Positions 59,799-64,000 of a DNA stretch of 64,000 bases are shown piece after piece. The translations under genes and the position numbers were made by a program. Every line of letters starts with the position of its first letter. Within the stretch, counting starts at the first letter, position 1. Source of the DNA: Lacrimispora sphenoides. Its GTDB lineage: Bacteria; Bacillota; Clostridia; Lachnospirales; Lachnospiraceae. The stretch covers positions 2,792,501 to 2,856,500 of the forward strand of contig NZ_FOIP01000001.1 of NCBI RefSeq assembly GCF_900105215.1, given 5' to 3'. Below the pieces are notes generated by a model. The model was not told where the DNA came from. It saw only the letters and a program-made list of their open reading frames with translations, and did no database searches.

Positions 59799-60581
59799 GT
59801 GAAAATAGTAGTCTGTATCAAACAGGTACCTGATACAAAAAATGGGGTGAAATTCAAGCCGGACGGCACTCTGGACCGGGGAGCCATGGCAAGTGTCATG
59901 AACCCGGACGACAAAGCCGGACTGGAAGCAGCCCTTCGCCTAAAGGACCGGCATGGCGGGGAAGTGACCGCTGTCACCATGGGACTTCCAAAAGCAGAAG
60001 AGGTATTGCGGGAGGCTCTGGCCATGGGGGCGGATAAGGGAATCTTAATAACGGACCGGGTGCTGGGAGGAGCCGATACCTGGGCTACTTCCTCCACATT
60101 GGCCGGAGCAGTCAGAAACTTAGAATACGACCTGATTATAACAGGACGTCAGGCCATTGACGGGGATACCGCCCAGGTTGGGCCCCAGCTTTCCGAACAT
60201 TTAGGCATTCCGGTGATTTCCTATGCCCAGAAGATCCGGGTAGAGGGAGACAATGTGATTGTGGAGCGTCAGTTTGAGGACCGGTATCACGTTTTAAAGG
60301 CAAAGCTTCCCTGCCTGATCACGGCGCTTTCAGAGCTTAACGAGCCCCGTTACATGACACCGGGAGGTATCTTTGATGCGTATGATGCGGATATTACGGT
60401 ATGGGGAAGAGGGGATTTAAAAGACGTAGCGGATACGGACATTGGTTTAAAAGGCTCTCCCACCCAGATCGCAAAGGCTTCCGACAAGGTGAAAAAAGGG
60501 ACGGGAGAGATGATAAACGGAACCCCTGGGGAATCTGCAGCATTTATCGTAGAAAAGTTAAAGGAAAGACATGTTATTTAG
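59799..60581 (+). CDS. etfB: Electron transfer flavoprotein subunit beta
   Basis: 260 residues. KIVVCIKQVPDTKNGVKFKPDGTLDRG at the N-terminus and the signature VERQFEDRYHVLKAKLPCLITALSELNEPRYM are EtfB hallmarks. GRQAIDGDTAQVGPQLSEHLG is the adenine-nucleotide segment, consistent with bifurcating Etf. GTG start after AGGAGG. Partner of the downstream etfA and of Bcd. Confidence 0.96.
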   Translation: MKIVVCIKQVPDTKNGVKFKPDGTLDRGAMASVMNPDDKAGLEAALRLKDRHGGEVTAVTMGLPKAEEVLREALAMGADKGILITDRVLGGADTWATSSTLAGAVRNLEYDLIITGRQAIDGDTAQVGPQLSEHLGIPVISYAQKIRVEGDNVIVERQFEDRYHVLKAKLPCLITALSELNEPRYMTPGGIFDAYDADITVWGRGDLKDVADTDIGLKGSPTQIAKASDKVKKGTGEMINGTPGESAAFIVEKLKERHVI

Positions 60582-60605
60582 CGGAAGAGAGGGGAGGCAG
60601 GCAAT

Positions 60606-61649
60606 ATGAATTTGGAAGAATACAAAGGGATCTGCGTTTTTGCACAGCAGACAGATAACCGGTTAAACAGCATTGCATTTGAATTGCTTGGAAAAGGTAA
60701 GGAACTTGCGAAGGATTTAAATACAGATGTGACCGCAGTGCTTATTGGTTATGGAATTATGGGGCTGGCGGATGAACTTGCCGCATATGGTGCCGACAGG
60801 GTGATCGTCGTGGACGGACCGGAGTTTAAGGAGTACCGTGCAGAGCCATATACCCATGCACTTGCTTCTGCAATCAGGGAATACAAGCCGGAAATCGTTC
60901 TCATAGGCGCAACTGCTGTAGGAAGAGAGTTAGGGCCCAAAGTGTCGGCCAGAATTGCAACAGGGCTTACTGCGGATTGCACAAAGCTGGAAATCGGAGA
61001 TTTTCCGTTACATCCAGTTTCGGGTAAGGAGCAGAAGCATGATCAGCTTCTGATGACGCGCCCCGCTTTCGGCGGCAATACCATAGCGACCATCGCCTGC
61101 CCCAATCATCGGCCTCAGATGGCTACGGTCCGTCCGGGAGTGATGCGTACCGCCGGGAAGATTCAGGGTAGAAAGGCTGTGATCGAGGAATTAAATCCTG
61201 GCTTTCATCATAGCATGTACGATACAGAGATTCTGGAGATTGTGAAAGCCGTAAATGAAACAGCTGACATTATGGACGCTAAAATACTGGTGTCAGGGGG
61301 GCGCGGCATAGGCTGTCCGGAAAACTTCCGCCTGCTGGAAGAGCTTGCAAGTGCACTGGGCGGAGAGGTAAGCTGCTCAAGGGCCGTTGTGGACGCGGGC
61401 TGGAAGCCCAAGGATTTACAGGTGGGGCAGACCGGAAAGACCGTTCGTCCCAATGTGTATTTTGCCGTAGGAATTTCCGGGGCAATCCAGCATGTGGCAG
61501 GTATGGAAGAGTCTGATTTGATCATTGCAATCAATAAGGATGAAAGCGCCCCCATTTTTGAGGTCGCAGATTACGGGATTACCGGTGACTGGAAGAAAAT
61601 TGTTCCGGAACTGACCAGGCAGCTTCAGGCAGTCAGGGCCGGAATATAA
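60606..61649 (+). CDS. etfA: Electron transfer flavoprotein subunit alpha
   Basis: 347 residues. The C-terminal FAD domain shows ILVSGGRGIGCPENFRLLEELA, then AVVDAGWKPKDLQVGQTGKTVRPNVYFAVGISGAIQH and INKDESAPIFEVADYGITGDW, all standard for EtfA. No extra ferredoxin domain is present. It forms the heterodimer with EtfB and carries electrons to or from Bcd. It starts 24 bp after etfB with GGGAGG and closes the bcd-etf operon. Confidence 0.96.
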   Translation: MNLEEYKGICVFAQQTDNRLNSIAFELLGKGKELAKDLNTDVTAVLIGYGIMGLADELAAYGADRVIVVDGPEFKEYRAEPYTHALASAIREYKPEIVLIGATAVGRELGPKVSARIATGLTADCTKLEIGDFPLHPVSGKEQKHDQLLMTRPAFGGNTIATIACPNHRPQMATVRPGVMRTAGKIQGRKAVIEELNPGFHHSMYDTEILEIVKAVNETADIMDAKILVSGGRGIGCPENFRLLEELASALGGEVSCSRAVVDAGWKPKDLQVGQTGKTVRPNVYFAVGISGAIQHVAGMEESDLIIAINKDESAPIFEVADYGITGDWKKIVPELTRQLQAVRAGI

Positions 61650-61670
61650 GGATTTCAACCGGATTCGTTA

Positions 61671-61699
61671 TTGAAATAGAGATTATGGTATGTTATAAT
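61671..61699 (+). promoter_or_regulatory. Promoter of the response regulator gene
   Basis: TTGAAA (61671-61676), 17-bp spacer, TATAAT (61694-61699), just after etfA. A terminator hairpin follows before the gene, so the transcript is probably attenuated. Confidence 0.75.
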
Positions 61700-61726
61700 A
61701 GTTTATATCGGTCCAGAGAGAAAGAG

Positions 61727-61774
61727 AGCGCAGCAGGACAACTGAAAGGTTGTCTTTTGTGTGCGCTTTTTTTG
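61727..61774 (+). terminator. Leader terminator before the response regulator
   Basis: AGCGCAGCAGGACAAC pairs with GTTGTCTTTTGTGTGCGCT (imperfect), followed by TTTTTTT. It lies between a good promoter and the response-regulator start, and also ends etfA read-through. Confidence 0.82.
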
Positions 61775-61831
61775 TTGGATGAAAAAAGGTATCTTATTTG
61801 AAGCCATTATTTGCAGGAGGGGTTGAAAAAT

Positions 61832-62524
61832 ATGTATCAGACAATCATCATTGAAGATGACCCTATCGTTGCTTCTATTAATCGTCATTTTGTAGAATTA
61901 AATAAAGATATGGAAGTATGCGGTTGTTTTAGCAATGGACAGGATGCTCTAAACTACTTAGAGGAGCATTCCGTAGATTTGGCCATCACGGAACTGTATA
62001 TGCCGAAAATGGATGGAATGGAGCTTCTGCGGGAGATCCGGAGACAGGAGAAGGATCTGGATGTCATAGTAGTAAGTTCCGCCAATGATGTAAAGCATGT
62101 TAAGAAGTTTCTTTCGCTTGGAATTATCGACTATCTGATAAAACCATTTGAATATACCAGGTTTAACCATGCTTTGGAGAAGTTTACGAAAAGTCAGGAA
62201 CTGCTGAAACCTCGTAATTTCTCCCAGTCCCAATTAGATAAGCTTTTTTACATTTCTTCTCTGCCCCAGGCAGAAGAAAACAGTAAGGGAATCCAAGAAG
62301 CTACCTTAAGCAGTATATTGGATTATATGAAAGTGCACCAGCTGGATCCAATGACAAGCGATATGATAGCCAAAGAGGTACGGTTGTCCAGTGTGACGGT
62401 CAGAAGGTACATGAACTATCTGTTGGAAAAGCAGAGGGTTATCAGTGACATTGATTATAACACCGGAGGAAGGCCCAGTGTTGTTTACCGTTACATAATC
62501 GAAGAGGAGTGCCTGGCAGAGTGA
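61832..62524 (+). CDS. CitB/DcuR-type response regulator with Asp-to-Glu at the phospho-acceptor site
   Basis: 230 residues. The receiver domain (1-120) has the acidic pocket IIIEDDP, Ser82/83 in VVVSSAND and Lys104 in DYLIKPF, but the phospho-acceptor position reads AITELYMPKMDG, with Glu54 in place of Asp. The C-terminus is the winged HTH of CitB/DcuR regulators (MTSDMIAKEVRLSSVTVRRYMNYLLEKQRVISDIDYNTGGRPSVVYRY). No histidine kinase lies next to it. Glu often mimics phospho-Asp, so it may be constitutively active (inference). ATG 61832 follows GGAGG. It may act on nearby dicarboxylate or butyrate genes. Confidence 0.9.
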   Translation: MYQTIIIEDDPIVASINRHFVELNKDMEVCGCFSNGQDALNYLEEHSVDLAITELYMPKMDGMELLREIRRQEKDLDVIVVSSANDVKHVKKFLSLGIIDYLIKPFEYTRFNHALEKFTKSQELLKPRNFSQSQLDKLFYISSLPQAEENSKGIQEATLSSILDYMKVHQLDPMTSDMIAKEVRLSSVTVRRYMNYLLEKQRVISDIDYNTGGRPSVVYRYIIEEECLAE

Positions 62525-62531
62525 GAAAAGT

Positions 62532-62570
62532 GCCGGAAACACTGGGCAGGTGTTCCGGCCTTTTTCTTTT
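62532..62570. terminator. Terminator between the response regulator and glpF
   Basis: GCCGGAAACAC pairs with GTGTTCCGGC (one bulge) and is followed by CTTTTTCTTTT. Convergent genes share it. Confidence 0.88.
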
Positions 62571-62606
62571 CTTATTGGTCACATTAGCAGGATAGTAAAG
62601 GTATAT

Positions 62607-63317
62607 TTATGCCCAGGGGATCGCGCTGTAAAGAAGTACTGCAGCTAAGGCACCGATCAGGGGCCCGAATAACACGACGGGAGCATATTTCCAGTTGGAG
62701 CTGCCTTTATCCTTGATAGGAAGAACGGCGTGAGCGAGCCGGGGGCCTAAATCCCTGGCAGGATTGATGGCGTATCCGGTTAAACCTCCAAGGGACATAC
62801 CGATGGAAACGATGATTCCAAACACAAAGAAGTTACCTAGTCCAGGAACCGCTCCTGTCTGTCCGATGCCTTTAATGGCAAATACAAGAACGAATGTTCC
62901 GATAATTTCACTTAACAGATTGCGGCCGGTGTTGGGAATCGCAGGTGAAGTACAGAAAACACCTCGTTTCGTGGCCTGGCTCTCCGTTGCGTCAAGCTGA
63001 TCCTTAAACAATAAGTAAACCAGGATTGCACCGGTAAATGCTCCTGCAAATTGTGCGATCACATATCCCGGAACAAGGTCCCATGGAAGGCTTCCGTCTG
63101 CCGCCAGGGCAATGGTAAGAGCCGGATTAAAATGGGCTCCGGAAGCTGCGCCGAAGATGAAAGCAGGTATCATAACCGCTAACCCCCAAGCAAAGGAGAC
63201 CTGGACGGAACCTCCACCCTTCATACCGGACTTATCCAGGTTAACATTGGCAACCACGCCATCTCCAAGCAAAATCAAAATCATAGTTCCTAAAAATTCT
63301 GCTATATACATTAACAT
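62607..63317 (-). CDS. glpF: Glycerol uptake facilitator (MIP/aquaglyceroporin)
   Basis: 236 residues, six TM helices and two half-helices. Both NPA boxes are intact: SGAHFNPALTIALA and GYAINPARDLGPRL, the latter with the Asp-Arg of aquaglyceroporins rather than water-only channels. It lets glycerol diffuse in, where the kinase encoded 32 bp upstream traps it. GGAGG before the ATG. It lies downstream of glpK in the same operon. Confidence 0.95.
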   Translation of the reverse strand: MLMYIAEFLGTMILILLGDGVVANVNLDKSGMKGGGSVQVSFAWGLAVMIPAFIFGAASGAHFNPALTIALAADGSLPWDLVPGYVIAQFAGAFTGAILVYLLFKDQLDATESQATKRGVFCTSPAIPNTGRNLLSEIIGTFVLVFAIKGIGQTGAVPGLGNFFVFGIIVSIGMSLGGLTGYAINPARDLGPRLAHAVLPIKDKGSSNWKYAPVVLFGPLIGALAAVLLYSAIPWA

Positions 63318-63349
63318 ACGTTTCCTCCCTGAAACTTTTATTTAGTTTT

Positions 63350-64000
<651 letters not shown>

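Noticed and set aside
61727..61774. GlpP-type antiterminator leader linked to glpF/glpK
   Set aside because: The hairpin is on the plus strand before a response regulator, whereas glpF and glpK are read from the minus strand.

Overview
The window looks like a chromosome segment of an anaerobic, spore-forming Clostridia, most probably Lachnospiraceae (Lacrimispora / former Clostridium cluster XIVa type). This is inferred from the butyrate enzymes, the PTS and BglG systems, a YjdF gene with its RNA leader, a NiCo-type riboswitch, Gram-positive ribosome binding sites (AGGAGG) and AT-leaning composition. Species cannot be fixed from sequence alone. No phage, integrase, transposase or CRISPR array is present.

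Layout. 1-9.7 kb: a PHP metallohydrolase (cut by the window edge), a DUF5054 glycosidase-like protein, a CapA-like phosphoesterase, a TIGR01212 radical SAM protein whose leader is a 52-bp tandem repeat, a galactokinase-family kinase, a cytidylate-kinase-like protein, and a small operon (HTH - alpha/beta hydrolase - DUF4180). 9.8-13.7 kb: redox/sulfur block with a four-module CoA-disulfide-reductase/rhodanese/TusA/DsrE protein divergent from a glutathione peroxidase - OhrR pair. 13.7-22.7 kb: BBE-type FAD oxidase, PAS-GGDEF-HD-GYP c-di-GMP protein, a four-LysM repeat protein with a probable spore role, and small regulators including YjdF with its RNA leader. 22.7-26 kb: a P-type ATPase preceded by a NiCo (czcD) riboswitch, with a 17-residue tandem duplication in its actuator domain. 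26-30.4 kb: beta-glucoside operon (BglG-type antiterminator, PTS IIABC, GH1) with a RAT/terminator switch. 31.5-35.3 kb: a BusR-like GntR-RCK_C regulator next to a compatible-solute ABC transporter; a 13-bp inverted repeat brackets the -10 box of the transporter promoter.

35.4-44.8 kb is visibly more AT-rich and looks like an accessory resistance region: UvrA-like ABC protein and MarR, three acetyltransferases, an internally deleted methyltransferase, a HAD hydrolase, and a ribosomal-protection tetracycline-resistance protein with a complete tet(M)-style attenuator (leader peptide MRQGILK). It ends at a tRNA-Ser(CGA) gene and a decayed tRNA-Ser remnant. 45-50.4 kb: HPr-like protein lacking the active-site His, an amidase, a C-GCAxxG-C-C protein, a YwaF protein and a polar amino-acid ABC transporter.

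50.5-61.7 kb is a near-complete succinyl-CoA/4-hydroxybutyrate-to-butyrate pathway: acylating aldehyde dehydrogenase, 4-hydroxybutyrate dehydrogenase, 4-hydroxybutyryl-CoA dehydratase, two tandem CoA-transferases, then (after a NifU-like gene and a LysR regulator) acyl-CoA dehydrogenase and EtfBA. The window closes with an orphan response regulator whose phospho-acceptor Asp is Glu, and with glpF and the 3' part of glpK.
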